Shown: in pieces, positions 17,565 to 26,636 of the stretch
Layout: each line of letters begins with the position of its first letter
Numbering within the stretch: the first letter of the stretch is position 1
Assembly (NCBI GenBank): GCA_963802095.1
Contig: CAWDHI010000011.1
Span: forward strand, 83,335 to 147,334
Origin: CAVVEQ01 sp963802095
Lineage (GTDB): Bacteria; Chloroflexota; Anaerolineae; Anaerolineales; Anaerolineaceae
DNA: 64,000 bases
Reading direction: 5' to 3'
Program-made: the position numbers and the translations under genes
Notes under the pieces: model-generated
The model's input: only the letters and a program-made list of their open reading frames with translations
Told to the model about the DNA's origin: nothing
Database searches by the model: none

Positions 17565-17593
17565 TTGACGGGGTTTTGCCATTAATCTATTAT
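17565..17593 (+). promoter_or_regulatory. Promoter of the gdhA leader
   Basis: TTGACG (17565-17570) and TATTAT (17588-17593) are 17 bp apart, so transcription would start near 17600. The transcript would meet a terminator at 17657-17684 before gdhA. Confidence 0.6.
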
Positions 17594-17656
17594 TATTAGA
17601 AATCGAAATGGAGGGGCGGATTGAGGATGGAATGCAGCATCATCAAGCCGGACAGC

Positions 17657-17684
17657 GGGCACAGAACCGAGGTGCCCTTTTTTT
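17657..17684 (+). terminator. Terminator-like hairpin in the gdhA leader
   Basis: GGGCAC (17657-17662) pairs with GTGCCC (17672-17677), followed by seven T. It lies between the leader promoter and gdhA. Outside it, GGAGGGG (17610-17616) can pair with CCCCTCC (17689-17695 or 17694-17700). The hairpin could be an attenuator, or the end of a small RNA of about 85 nt. Confidence 0.65.
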
Positions 17685-17743
17685 ATTTCCCCTCCCCTCC
17701 AATGTTGTAGCATTAATCCACATCTGAAAAAGGAGATTGCGTG

Positions 17744-19030
17744 ATGGCAGGATCGACCAATGCTTTCGAAATGGCTCAGGCGCAGTTCGACCATGTTGCC
17801 GAGCAACTCAAGCTGGACCAGCAGGTTCGTGAGATCCTGCGCTGGCCGATGCGAGAATATCACTTCCGCATCCCGGTGCGCATGGACGATGGCAGTATGC
17901 GTGTTTTCCAGGGTTTCCGCGTTCAACACAATGATGCGCGCGGTCCCAACAAGGGCGGCATCCGCTTTCACCCCGCAGAGACGATCGACACGGTGCGGGC
18001 GCTGGCCACCTGGATGACCTGGAAGTGCGCGGTGGCAGATATCCCGCTGGGGGGCGGAAAAGGCGGCGTGATCGTGGACCCCGCCACGCTCTCGGTAGGC
18101 GAGAAGGAACGCCTTTGCCGCGGCTGGATGGACGTAATGTGGAAGAACGTTGGTCCACGCACCGACGTACCCGCCCCGGATGTGGGCACCACTCCGCAGA
18201 TGATGGGCTGGATGATGGACGAATATTCCAAGCTCTCCGGCAACTATACCCCGGGCGTGATCACCGGCAAACCGCTGGGTGGGGGCGGAAGCTTGGGACG
18301 CACGGAAGCGACCGGTTTTGGAGTGATCTACCACACCCGCGAGGCGATGAAGTACCTCAAGATGGATCCCAAAAAATGCACGGCTGCCATCCAGGGCTTC
18401 GGGAACGTTGCGCAATATGCTTCCATCGGCTTCATCGAGATGCTGGGTGGCAAGGTGGTGTGCGTCTCCTGTTACGACCGTAATGACAAGACCAGTTACA
18501 CCTACACGAAGATGGATGGGGTTGACCCGCACTTCCTGATGAGCATCACCGACCAGTACGGCACGATCGATAAAACCAAGGCCCAGAAGGAAAGCTATGT
18601 GATCGAAGACGGTGGCGCATGGTTGAGCAAAGATGTGGATGTGCTCATCCCATCCGCCATTGAGAACCAGATCACCTCCGAGAATGTGGAGAAGATCAGC
18701 AAGCAGGTGAAGATCGTGGCCGAAGGCGCCAATGGACCGGTGACCATCGAGGCCGACGAAGCATTCAAGAAGCGCGGCATCTTCGATATCCCCGACTTCC
18801 TGTGCAACGCCGGAGGGGTGACCTGCTCCTATTTCGAAGGCGTTCAGAACGATATGAACTTCTACTGGACCAAAGCCGAGGTGCTGGAAAAACTGGATAC
18901 CAAGATGACCCAGGCCTTCCATGGCGTACTGGAGATGAGCCTGAAGGAAAAGGTCTACATGCGGGATGCAGCCTACATGGTGGCCATTGACCGCGTGGTG
19001 AAGGCCATGCAGCTTCGCGGCTGGGTTTAG
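17744..19030 (+). CDS. gdhA: Glutamate dehydrogenase (Glu/Leu/Phe/Val family)
   Basis: A 428-residue hexameric enzyme for the reversible conversion of glutamate and 2-oxoglutarate plus ammonia. The substrate motif GPNKGGIRFHP, the catalytic-lysine motif PLGGGKGGV, the PAPDVGT segment and the nucleotide-binding GFGNVAQYA are visible. The ATG at 17744 is preferred over the GTG three bases earlier; AAGGAG is well placed. Length and motifs fit the clostridial/archaeal type of about 420-430 residues. The leader contains a promoter and a terminator-like hairpin, so transcription may be attenuated. Confidence 0.95.
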   Translation: MAGSTNAFEMAQAQFDHVAEQLKLDQQVREILRWPMREYHFRIPVRMDDGSMRVFQGFRVQHNDARGPNKGGIRFHPAETIDTVRALATWMTWKCAVADIPLGGGKGGVIVDPATLSVGEKERLCRGWMDVMWKNVGPRTDVPAPDVGTTPQMMGWMMDEYSKLSGNYTPGVITGKPLGGGGSLGRTEATGFGVIYHTREAMKYLKMDPKKCTAAIQGFGNVAQYASIGFIEMLGGKVVCVSCYDRNDKTSYTYTKMDGVDPHFLMSITDQYGTIDKTKAQKESYVIEDGGAWLSKDVDVLIPSAIENQITSENVEKISKQVKIVAEGANGPVTIEADEAFKKRGIFDIPDFLCNAGGVTCSYFEGVQNDMNFYWTKAEVLEKLDTKMTQAFHGVLEMSLKEKVYMRDAAYMVAIDRVVKAMQLRGWV

Positions 19031-19052
19031 CCGGGCTGTTAAAATCAATATA

Positions 19053-19078
19053 CAGAGACGGGCAACAGCCCGTCTCTG
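19053..19078 (+). terminator. Hairpin after gdhA
   Basis: CAGAGACGGGC and its exact complement flank AACA. The following bases (GCATTT) give only a weak T-run, so termination may be partial. Confidence 0.6.
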
Positions 19079-19126
19079 GCATTTATAATGTAGGTTCGAT
19101 AAACCAAAATACTCGATGGATGATCG

Positions 19127-19672
19127 ATGAATAGAATCCTGCGTTTATTCCCTGCTTTTATGGTCTTGCTGATCCTGACCGCCTGCGCTAACGCAGAGGA
19201 TGAATACCGCCTTCAGATTAAGGATGCGCTGGCGGATTATGACGCCTGGAACAAGGAATCGGTTGTTGCCTTCAACCAGATGCAGGGAGCAAAAACCAAT
19301 GGAAACCCGGAAGTAACCTACGGGCAATTGATTACCAACACCATCCAGAATCATGTCGCCGGCGACCAGCGCCGCGCGGACCTGACCTGGGATCCGGCCG
19401 ACTTTGAGGTATTCAAGGGGCAAGCACAGATGGTCTACGATGGCGTGCGGCCGTTGCTTTCCGATCTCCAAAAAATGCCCCCGCCTGAAGCAGTGAAGGA
19501 TGCCCACCTCGTACTGCAGGAATGCGTGAAGTACGAAATGAATATCGCGGCGACCATTCTAATATTTTTGAATGACAATAAGTTTGAGCCGGTGAATTAT
19601 TCCTATAAACCCTGTGAAACGGTGGAAACCGCCTTGTTGGTGCTGAGAAACTACGCGGAATCAAACCAATAA
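19127..19672 (+). CDS. Hypothetical lipoprotein
   Basis: A 181-residue exported protein of unknown function. The N-terminus is a lipoprotein signal (RLFPAFMVLLILTAC) with the lipobox cysteine at about residue 20. The mature part is helical and acidic, with a conserved-looking block (ADLTWDPADFEVFKGQAQMV and PPPEAVKDAHLVLQECVKYE) of the kind found in small four-helix surface proteins. Two later cysteines (in LQECVKYE and KPCETVE) could form a disulfide. It stands alone between gdhA and the SCP2 gene. Confidence 0.75.
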   Translation: MNRILRLFPAFMVLLILTACANAEDEYRLQIKDALADYDAWNKESVVAFNQMQGAKTNGNPEVTYGQLITNTIQNHVAGDQRRADLTWDPADFEVFKGQAQMVYDGVRPLLSDLQKMPPPEAVKDAHLVLQECVKYEMNIAATILIFLNDNKFEPVNYSYKPCETVETALLVLRNYAESNQ

Positions 19673-19746
19673 TTCTATATCCAAATTTCAATCATCACTA
19701 TAATTAAAGAGTTCCATCATCAAATCTCTTTTCAAGGAGAAGGATT

Positions 19747-20145
19747 ATGACCGCGTTGAAATACCTCAGCCCGGAATGGACCGCGGAAGCCCAACAGCGC
19801 CTGCGCAGCCAGTTGGACCCCGAAACAATGAAGCACCTCACCTCTTCCATGCTCACCGTTTACCATGCCTGCCCGGACGGGCAGGACCGCGCGCTCTACT
19901 ACAAGATCGAAGACGGCGTCTTCACGGATATTTCCGTCCGGCAGGAACCATTCCCCGAGGCGGAGTTCATCATCAGCGGGGATTACGAGACGTTCGCAAG
20001 GATCTCACGCGCCGAACTGGGTTCGCGCTCCGCGCTGATGACGGGCAAGCTGCGCCTGACCGGAAATATGGTCAAGGCCCTCAGCCTGGCTTCCATTGTG
20101 GACCGCTTCAACAAGGTCCTTTCCGAGATCCCCTGCGAGTACTAG
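19747..20145 (+). CDS. SCP2 sterol-carrier-domain protein
   Basis: A 132-residue protein that is essentially one SCP2-like lipid-binding domain, recognised by the pattern ALYYKIEDGVFTDI, EFIISGDYETFARI, and the C-terminal ALMTGKLRLTGNM-x-KAL. Bacterial SCP2 proteins bind hydrophobic ligands, but their roles are poorly known. AAGGAGAAGG precedes the ATG. The M24-family gene begins 8 bp after its stop, so the two are co-transcribed and may share a hydrophobic substrate. Confidence 0.88.
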   Translation: MTALKYLSPEWTAEAQQRLRSQLDPETMKHLTSSMLTVYHACPDGQDRALYYKIEDGVFTDISVRQEPFPEAEFIISGDYETFARISRAELGSRSALMTGKLRLTGNMVKALSLASIVDRFNKVLSEIPCEY

Positions 20146-20153
20146 GTGCAGCC

Positions 20154-21365
20154 ATGACGAGCGACCCTTATTTCATCGATTTTCCGGCACGGATCAAATC
20201 CATCCAGCGCGAGATGGCCAAGGACGGGGTGGATGTCTACCTCGGCTCGCGCCTGCGCACGCTCTCCTGGACGACCGACGCCTTCTTCCCCTGGCGCTCC
20301 TACATCGTCATCCCATCCGAGGGGCTGCCGACTGCCTTCACCTTTGTGATCGATGCCGCCCGCGCTGGGGACGATTCCTGGCTGGATTCCGACCATGTGC
20401 TCGGGTTTGCCCCCATGGGTGGGCAGGACCAGATCACCGCCGTGAGCGAGCTGATACTGCACCACCTTAAGGGCAAAAAAGGTACGGTAGGGGTGGAAGC
20501 GGGCATGTCCAATTACCTACCCGAGGGCAACCTGACCCACTATGAATACATGGCGTTCGAGAGCGCCCTGCCGGGAGTGAAGCTGACCAACACGCTGGAT
20601 ATCATCGACCGGCTGGCGGTGATCAAGGAACCCGGCGAGATCAACCGCTTCCGTAAAGCTGGGGCGATGGCGGATGCCGGGCACGTGGCGGTCTACAACG
20701 CCATCATCAACGGCGGCTTCAAGAAATACACCGAGACCGAGATCGCCGGGATCGCCGCGATGGGCATGCGCGAGGCCGGTTCCACTTGGGAGTGGTCCTT
20801 CACCGGCGGCAACGAGATCGCCTCCGGCTACCGCACAGGCTACATGGGCGGAGCCTGCACGCCTCCCACCGATAAGCGGCTAATGCCTGGCGAGGCATTC
20901 ACGGTTGATCTGCACTCGACCTACCGCCTGTGCGTGGGCGACCATACCCACAACTACCTGCTGGCTCCCGCCACCGAACGACAGCAGTGGCACGCCCGGA
21001 ACTTCGTGGATATCGTCTCGCTGGTGCTGAAGACCTATAAACCCGGGATCACGCCTTCAAAACTGGCAGATGAGATGCTGATCTTCTGCGAGGAACGTGG
21101 ATTTGCCGAGTACATGGTGCCGGGGTTCGAGCACGGCATCGGCATGCTCGGTGACGAGTGGCGCATCGGGCGCAATGACGGCCCCTTCCCCTACTGGACC
21201 AACCCGGACCACGTTTATGAGCCCAACGAAATGCTGATCTCCGCCATGCAGTATGCCTGCCCCGAGGAACAGATCGGTTTCCGCTATGAAAATGCCATCC
21301 TGATCACGCAGGATGGCTGCGAAACGATGTCAAAGACACCGTTGGGGGTGGAAGTTATCGATTAA
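20154..21365 (+). CDS. M24-family (creatinase/Xaa-Pro peptidase-like) protein
   Basis: A 403-residue pita-bread-fold protein with an N-terminal creatinase-type domain and a C-terminal M24 domain. Metal-site positions are VDLH and GDHTHN (two Asp), EHGIGMLGDE (His) and the final RYENAILIT (Glu). The other expected glutamate (usual motif SIEPG) is replaced: the sequence there is LISAMQYA. Loss of one ligand suggests a creatinase-like or altered activity rather than a classical prolidase. It is coupled to the SCP2 gene. The start is the ATG at 20154; the frame is open further upstream only because it overlaps the SCP2 gene. Confidence 0.8.
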   Translation: MTSDPYFIDFPARIKSIQREMAKDGVDVYLGSRLRTLSWTTDAFFPWRSYIVIPSEGLPTAFTFVIDAARAGDDSWLDSDHVLGFAPMGGQDQITAVSELILHHLKGKKGTVGVEAGMSNYLPEGNLTHYEYMAFESALPGVKLTNTLDIIDRLAVIKEPGEINRFRKAGAMADAGHVAVYNAIINGGFKKYTETEIAGIAAMGMREAGSTWEWSFTGGNEIASGYRTGYMGGACTPPTDKRLMPGEAFTVDLHSTYRLCVGDHTHNYLLAPATERQQWHARNFVDIVSLVLKTYKPGITPSKLADEMLIFCEERGFAEYMVPGFEHGIGMLGDEWRIGRNDGPFPYWTNPDHVYEPNEMLISAMQYACPEEQIGFRYENAILITQDGCETMSKTPLGVEVID

Positions 21366-21766
21366 GAAAAAACCGCGGATTTTGCGAGGCGCATGGATCG
21401 CCTCGCTTTTTGTATTTGATTGTGGATCCAGTCGTAGGGCGGTCACAGGTTGTGTGGCCGCCATCAACCAACCCCCGTCTGCTCCCACGCAACAGATACC
21501 GTTTATGTTGTAGCATGTAATCGTTTTATACGAGATCGGGAGTTGGATGTCGGGGACAAAACCGGTCCCCGACCTACGGCTCTGCGGAAAAGCTTACGGG
21601 AACGCGATAACCCTCAAATTATTACCGCTACATCGTACGTGGTTGATTATACAATCCGATGGAGCGATTTTAAATTAATCACCGAATCTTTTACATAATT
21701 TACGGCTTAATTGCCTATAATAATCAAAAAATCCTTGAATGTAATTCGCGGGAGAAAAATCCTACC
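21366..21766. other. Intergenic region with palindromic repeat remnants
   Basis: No gene is seen in these 400 bases. Two hairpins stand out. One, at about 21435-21465, pairs GGCGGTCACA with TGTGGCCGCC (one mismatch). The other pairs GTCGGGGAC (21549-21557) with GTCCCCGAC (21565-21573) around seven bases. Words such as GTAGGGCGG and CCCCGACCTACG resemble dispersed palindromic repeats seen in many bacterial genomes. Confidence 0.55.
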
Positions 21767-22057
21767 ATGCTTGAAGTATTTATGGATTGGTTTACGAAAA
21801 ATTCCAAGAATATGCTTGAGCGTTCTTATAAACCTACATTCCACGTTTCATTTTTGTCTCCAGAAAAACCGGGAGGTTATATTAGGGTCGAGACCAAAAA
21901 ATTCCTTGGTGAAATTGTTTTTTGGGAAACGGGCGAATGTGAAATAGAAATAATCAACGCAGATACAGGAACAAGAATTTTTTGGAAATATAGTATTCTT
22001 CATGGTGGCGATGAAATTCGAAAACATTTAGATTCCTTCCTTCGACAGTTCTCTTAA
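21767..22057 (+). CDS. Small protein, possibly TriTu-type immunity protein
   Basis: A 96-residue acidic/aromatic protein. The ATG at 21767 has GGGAG upstream. The pattern (MLEVFMDWFTKNSKNMLE start, GGYIRVETKKFLGEIVFWETGECEIEIINADTG, HGGDEIRKHLDSFL end) reminds me of the TriTu immunity family, in which small proteins neutralise polymorphic toxins. The recognition is from memory and weak. No toxin gene adjoins, but an RHS remnant lies at 51.3 kb. AT-rich composition suggests acquisition. Confidence 0.55.
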   Translation: MLEVFMDWFTKNSKNMLERSYKPTFHVSFLSPEKPGGYIRVETKKFLGEIVFWETGECEIEIINADTGTRIFWKYSILHGGDEIRKHLDSFLRQFS

Positions 22058-22231
22058 GGTGAGAAGTCTTAAATGATAGTATCTAAAACGATAAATTATC
22101 ATTAAAAAATAATTCGCGGTAGTCTACTTGAGAAATCAATGTTGTAACGAGTTTTGTTGAGAAGTTTATCAATACAATTCTTCATTTGAGCCTATTAATA
22201 ACGAAAATCATTCTAGAGAACTTGGCGTAAA

Positions 22232-22290
22232 TCACCACTTCGCCTGGTGCTCCTCCGCCCAGCCGACCAGGTCATTGACCTCCAGCAGAA
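22232..22290 (-). pseudogene. Duplicated 3' end of a DUF2804 gene
   Basis: On the - strand this stretch encodes LLLEVNDLVGWAEEHQAKW followed by a stop. It is nearly identical to the C-terminus of the DUF2804 protein ending at 23048 (LEIRDLVGWAEEHQAKW). The nucleotides match with only a few differences over about 50 bp (22234-22286 against 23050-23102). Only the tail exists here; no upstream part of the gene remains. The DUF5674 gene pair lies between the two copies. Confidence 0.75.
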
Positions 22291-22305
22291 GATGCCAAGT
22301 AGGGG

Positions 22306-22656
22306 TTATTCCTTAATAAGGCCCGATAGAGCCAACACTCGTTCTGACCACACCAGCGATTGCTCACCGACTTTTCGCCTCTGTGCGGGAATGGACCAGA
22401 TTCTCGACCAGTTTAATTGCCATTGGGCAAGTTGCACCTGCAATTCAACGAGTTGAGCTGCAGTGTCGGGCGGAGTTTCGCAAGCTGTCCATTCGATAAA
22501 GAACTTGGATTCTTCGATCAGGCTGACAACGGCATCCTGGCTATTGTCTTGGGCTGAAAAGGATTTGATGCGGTGGAGATTGGCCGCCAACCCCCCCAGA
22601 CGAACCGGGACGCTATCGCGAATATAGCGCTCTTGGATCAGAGACCAATTTCTCAT
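22306..22656 (-). CDS. Hypothetical protein coupled to DUF5674
   Basis: A 116-residue, mostly helical, soluble protein with many Trp/Gln residues (QVQLAQWQLNWSRIW). No known motif is recognised. Its ATG overlaps the stop of the DUF5674 gene in an ATGA arrangement, so the two are translationally coupled and their products probably act together. Such a two-gene layout recalls small accessory modules, but no toxin or nuclease motif can be seen. Confidence 0.7.
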   Translation of the reverse strand: MRNWSLIQERYIRDSVPVRLGGLAANLHRIKSFSAQDNSQDAVVSLIEESKFFIEWTACETPPDTAAQLVELQVQLAQWQLNWSRIWSIPAQRRKVGEQSLVWSERVLALSGLIKE

Positions 22657-22988
22657 TTATGCTCCAACAAATGTTGAGTGATCTGAGCCACGCGATCGCG
22701 TCGTGATGGATCCAATATCTCCAATGATGGGTTGTTCTGGCGAGGGCGGATATTGATGAGTGACTCAAAAGTCACTTGCTGGCTTGTGGGATTCCAATCT
22801 GCTCCCCAAATATTTTCCTGAGTACTGCCATCCTCAAGGAGAACTGATTCAAAATCGGCGTGCATGACGCCTCCACCGGCCAGGATCCCACGGTCAATAT
22901 CCACTGCCAGCTTGATGTAAGTATCGAGAGATTGTAGCATTTCTTCGATCTGCTGAAGTGTGGCAGGTGTGCGGAAGAGATGAATCAT
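22653..22988 (-). CDS. DUF5674 family protein
   Basis: A 111-residue protein recognised by the DUF5674 pattern: LAVDIDRGILAGGGVMHADFE, LLEDGSTQENIWGADW and ESLINIRPRQNNPSLEI. Members are small, occur mostly in cyanobacteria and Chloroflexota and have no known function. The clustered His/Asp/Glu residues (HADFE, EDGS) might bind a metal; that is inference. It overlaps the following gene by 4 bp. Confidence 0.8.
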   Translation of the reverse strand: MIHLFRTPATLQQIEEMLQSLDTYIKLAVDIDRGILAGGGVMHADFESVLLEDGSTQENIWGADWNPTSQQVTFESLINIRPRQNNPSLEILDPSRRDRVAQITQHLLEHK

Positions 22989-23047
22989 GGAGTGATCCCT
23001 TAACCCAATTGTACCGGCCTACGCGCTAAAAGAAAACCAATCTTTTC

Positions 23048-24091
23048 TTACCACTTTGCCTGGTGCTCCTCCGCCCAGCCGACCAGGTCCCTGATCTCCA
23101 GCTTCTTCCCATCGTCGGTCACGACCGTGCCGTTGTAGCGCCCGAACATCTGATGCACCTCGCTGCGCAGGATGGCCAGATCGGTCTTGGCATTCCGGTC
23201 AAAGAAGGGGGTGAAAGTGAGGTCGATGCACTTATCCGCGGATTTCATCGTCCAGGGTTTCATGAAGTTCTGGTTTGAGTAGGTGAAATCCACTTCGCCC
23301 AGTTTATGGATCTTCCCATCCAGAATGAAGCAATTCTCGGTGGCCGCACGGGTATTCCCGAAACCGAAACCGAGGTTCAAACCCAGGGTGTGTTTTCCGC
23401 CGGACAGGAAGCCGCTGGCGGAAGCCCAAACCCAGAACGATTCATATTCCCAGATTCCGCGCCCCCAATCCAGGTTCCCCAGGCAGGTCTTCGGATCCAG
23501 ATCGTATCGAATTCCTGCTGATTCCGCCCAACCTGTGGCGAGCATGCAGTTGGTCTTACGATTGTAATAAAAGCGGTTCCCCACAATGGGGATGGTTATG
23601 ACCATGGATTCCTGCTCCGGCGGGCAGGCAAAGGCAGCCTCAGCTTTCAGGGGCTTGCCATCGCTGAAATCAGGCCAGTTCACCTTGATCTCCCGCTTGC
23701 CGGGCAGCACGCTAAACTCCAGGCGTACCCTGCCATCATCAAAGATACTAACCCCTTCGGTACTGTTGCGCGGCAGGCTCACTTTGCGGGAAAACGGCAG
23801 GGTCAGGGTCTTTTCGGTGTATATGCCGGTATTGAACTCCAGCACGTAGGCGAAGATGGAGGCCAGGTAACCTACGTGGCTGACGGTGAAGGAGAAGAAA
23901 TGGGTGGGCGTGGTGATGCCGTAATAATCCCAGCGCTTGATGCGCATGGGCTGCCAGAAGCGCGGTGTGCCTTCGCTGTGGGCAGCTTCCAGGTTGCAGT
24001 CCAGCAGCGCCTGCGGGCTCCAGCCTGCCTGTGCCAGGCTGCCATCGGCGTTCAGCAGCGGACCGGATTTCGTGATTTGGGTTTGGGACAT
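23048..24091 (-). CDS. DUF2804 family protein
   Basis: A 347-residue protein of the DUF2804 family, a probable beta-rich lipocalin/VioE-like fold of unknown function. Typical blocks are visible: RIKRWDYYGITTPTHFFSFTV near the N-terminus, ESMVITIPI, FYYNRKTNCM, DWGRGIWEYESFWVWASASG and the C-terminal YNGTVVTDDGKKLEI. The start is the ATG at 24091 with AGAGGAAA before it; the frame continues upstream only into foreign beta-helix sequence. The same-strand beta-helix fragment ends about 25 bp upstream of this start, so its original promoter may be lost. Confidence 0.85.
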   Translation of the reverse strand: MSQTQITKSGPLLNADGSLAQAGWSPQALLDCNLEAAHSEGTPRFWQPMRIKRWDYYGITTPTHFFSFTVSHVGYLASIFAYVLEFNTGIYTEKTLTLPFSRKVSLPRNSTEGVSIFDDGRVRLEFSVLPGKREIKVNWPDFSDGKPLKAEAAFACPPEQESMVITIPIVGNRFYYNRKTNCMLATGWAESAGIRYDLDPKTCLGNLDWGRGIWEYESFWVWASASGFLSGGKHTLGLNLGFGFGNTRAATENCFILDGKIHKLGEVDFTYSNQNFMKPWTMKSADKCIDLTFTPFFDRNAKTDLAILRSEVHQMFGRYNGTVVTDDGKKLEIRDLVGWAEEHQAKW

Positions 24092-24114
24092 GATTTTCCT
24101 CTGCGTGGCTGATA

Positions 24115-26636
24115 TTCCCCAGCGTTGTTGCGACCAAAACCCCATACCCTGTTCCAGGCACGAAATAATTATTGTTTGCGTTGATATTTACTAATACAAT
24201 TGAGCCGTTTGAATTTATTTCAAGACCGCCCTGGGGATTATTGGTAAATGAATTTGGCACAAGCGATGTTCCTCCGTTGATGGTAACTCCGCCAGGACCG
24301 GTGGGACTTACAAACGAAGCGCCTTTTGTCAGGTTATCATTTGCATGGATGTTTGTTCCGGTGACCGTTCCATTGGAAATCACTTGCAGCCCGTAAGTGT
24401 GGTTGTGATTAAATTCACCATTTACGATGGCCACCCCAGCTGCGGAAAAGCTGTTGTCAATGTTGGCTCCATAGCCATTTGTATTCCAGTCAGCAGTCAG
24501 GTTCTTTAATGAAATCGCTCCTCCCGATAAGATCGTCAATCCATTGTTGTGATTATTGCTTATGCTGTTGATAAATGAGCCTGTAGCAGCCAGGGTGACA
24601 ACCCCCGGAGTTTCAATATAGACTGCGTTCGTTCCCCCAGACATGAATCTGGCGGTCAGGTCGGTGATTTTCACTGGACCGTTTGAAAGGACTTTTAACC
24701 CATGGATGACATTTGAATTCACATCCATACCGGTGATCGTGATAGGTTTATAGCCTAATAGGTCCACGCCTGCCAGGGCATTGTAATTCGCGGTGATCTT
24801 GGATAAAGTGATCGTTCCTAATGTATCGATCTTGAGACCATTTTGGGTGTTGTCATTGAAGATACCGTTGGTGACGGAAACATTTCCGGACCCGGCGGTG
24901 GTCGTAATTAAAGCGCCATTGCTGGTGTTGGTATTGAGGTTCGCTTTAATCCCGTTGACCACCACGCTCCCTCGGGTGCTGACTTCAAGCCCGGTACCAA
25001 AATTTGATGAAAATGTGCTGGAGTTGATTGTGACGCCGGAAGGCAAAGCGGCAAGGGAATTATCCAGGAGCGCGCCTCTCCCAAAATAGTTTGAGCTCGA
25101 ATCGATGTTTTTCAGGGTAATCGCCCCTCCTGAAATGATTTGAATCCCATCCGTGGTCTGGCTGCCACTCGAAATCGTTGAAGCCAAGGAAATCGAACCG
25201 CTCCCTGTTGATGTATCCAAATTTATATTCAGACCTCTATTATTAGCTGCATCCACCCCGGTTACGGAAATGGCTCCGTCTGAAAAGATTATCAATCCAG
25301 AAGAATAATTATTATCAATTTTGCTGTTTCCCAGGGTATTCGCAAGGGTCACACCGGCAGAGCCGCTTCTATTATCAATAAAAACGCCATTTTGGCCGGT
25401 CGAGCCTATGGAAGTAACCTTGTTCAATGAAACCGCACCGCGAGAGATGATATAGAGCCCCGTACCATACCCATAACTAAAATCGCTGTTCGTGACGCTG
25501 ACCGTTCGAGGGGCGGTGGCGTATTCGTTCCTTAATTCTGTGTTGTGATCGGTAATGGAATACCAGGTTTTTACTCCCGTCAGACTAATATTCCCATTTG
25601 AAAACACGAAAAGTGGTCGCCTGCTTCCAGTTATCGACACAGTATTAAGGGTTACAGGGCTGGCTGAAAACGAGCAGGGAGCATAGGATCCGCAATTATC
25701 GATCCAGACTCCGTTATTTTGGTTGGTCAAAATTTGGAGATTCTTAAGTGTCACGCTGCCGTCCACATTTACCAATAAACCGGTTTCCTGGTTGTTGCTA
25801 AAGTCGCTATTCTCAATCAGGATTGCGCCTTTACTGCCCGGGAGAATCACCAAACCATCGCCAATTAAGTTGTTTATTATCCCGTCGCGGTTATAAGTAA
25901 ACACACTGTTGCGGACGGTGACACCCTTGACCGTAAAAATATTTGCGCCATCTCCCGCATTGTTATTGCTGGCAGAAACGCCATTAAGAGAAACACTCCC
26001 CCCAGCATCGAGCATGAGTGCTTCGTTACCGCTGTTCGAATCAAATGAAGAATTCTTGATCGTCACGTTACCGGTAACCGCAATATCGGCGCCTTCATCA
26101 CCATTTAGATCCGCTTTTACTTCGTTGAGGCTGACATTTCCAGTGTGAGCAAAAACAGAAAGCGCATCCCCGTTTGCATGTGTGTTATTTATTACCAGGT
26201 CATGTAGAGTCAATTGCCCGGTATTCCAGGAAAAATCCACCAGCGCGCCAGCCTGGTTCCCGGAAATCGTGAGCCCGGATAAGGTGAAGCCATTTAGTTG
26301 ATTGCTGATATTAAAGGATCCATTCAGGTTGATCAGACTGCTCGGCGAAGAAGTTGACGCGCTGACTCCCACCAGCCCGGTCAACCCCGGGATACCATTC
26401 ACCACGACTGCCCCGGTGTAATCCGTTGCAAGCCCAGCATCTTCAACGAATATATGTCCGGAGCCCATCCGGGCGGTAAAATCGGCAACCGCAGCCTGGA
26501 TTCCGTTTAGGCCGAAGTAGCGGCAGATCCCATCCACCGTGCCATCCACGCTGTCATCTGTGCAGGAGAAATACGGGTCCGCTTCCGCTGCAGCTTTGCT
26601 GGCAAGCGAAACCGGCTGCCCGTTTTTTTTATAATC
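24115..26636 (-). pseudogene. Right-handed beta-helix surface protein, truncated at both ends
   Basis: About 840 codons of parallel beta-helix repeats. The motif is roughly G-x-I/V-x-L/V-x-N/G-I/V-x-A-x-x-N, repeated every 20-40 residues (for example ISLKNLTADWN, VTLKNLQILTNQNN, ITLSKITANYN). The frame opens directly after a stop at 26637 with a mid-protein sequence (KKNGQPVSLASKA, DPYFSCTDDS) and no signal peptide. At the other end it passes without a stop into the leader of the DUF2804 gene near 24115 and runs on out of frame there. A secretion signal and a surface anchor would be expected and are missing. It is best read as an internal fragment of a large adhesin-like or pectate-lyase-fold protein left by rearrangement. 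Confidence 0.75.

Noticed and set aside
17582..19048. 488-codon open frame on the - strand opposite gdhA
   Set aside because: It mirrors gdhA in the opposite strand, is rich in His/Leu/Val as expected from reverse reading of GC-rich codons, and shows no domain or ribosome site.
23748..24115. C-terminal extension of the beta-helix frame (Arg/His/Pro-rich)
   Set aside because: It is the DUF2804 coding sequence read out of frame; the beta-helix homology ends near 24115.
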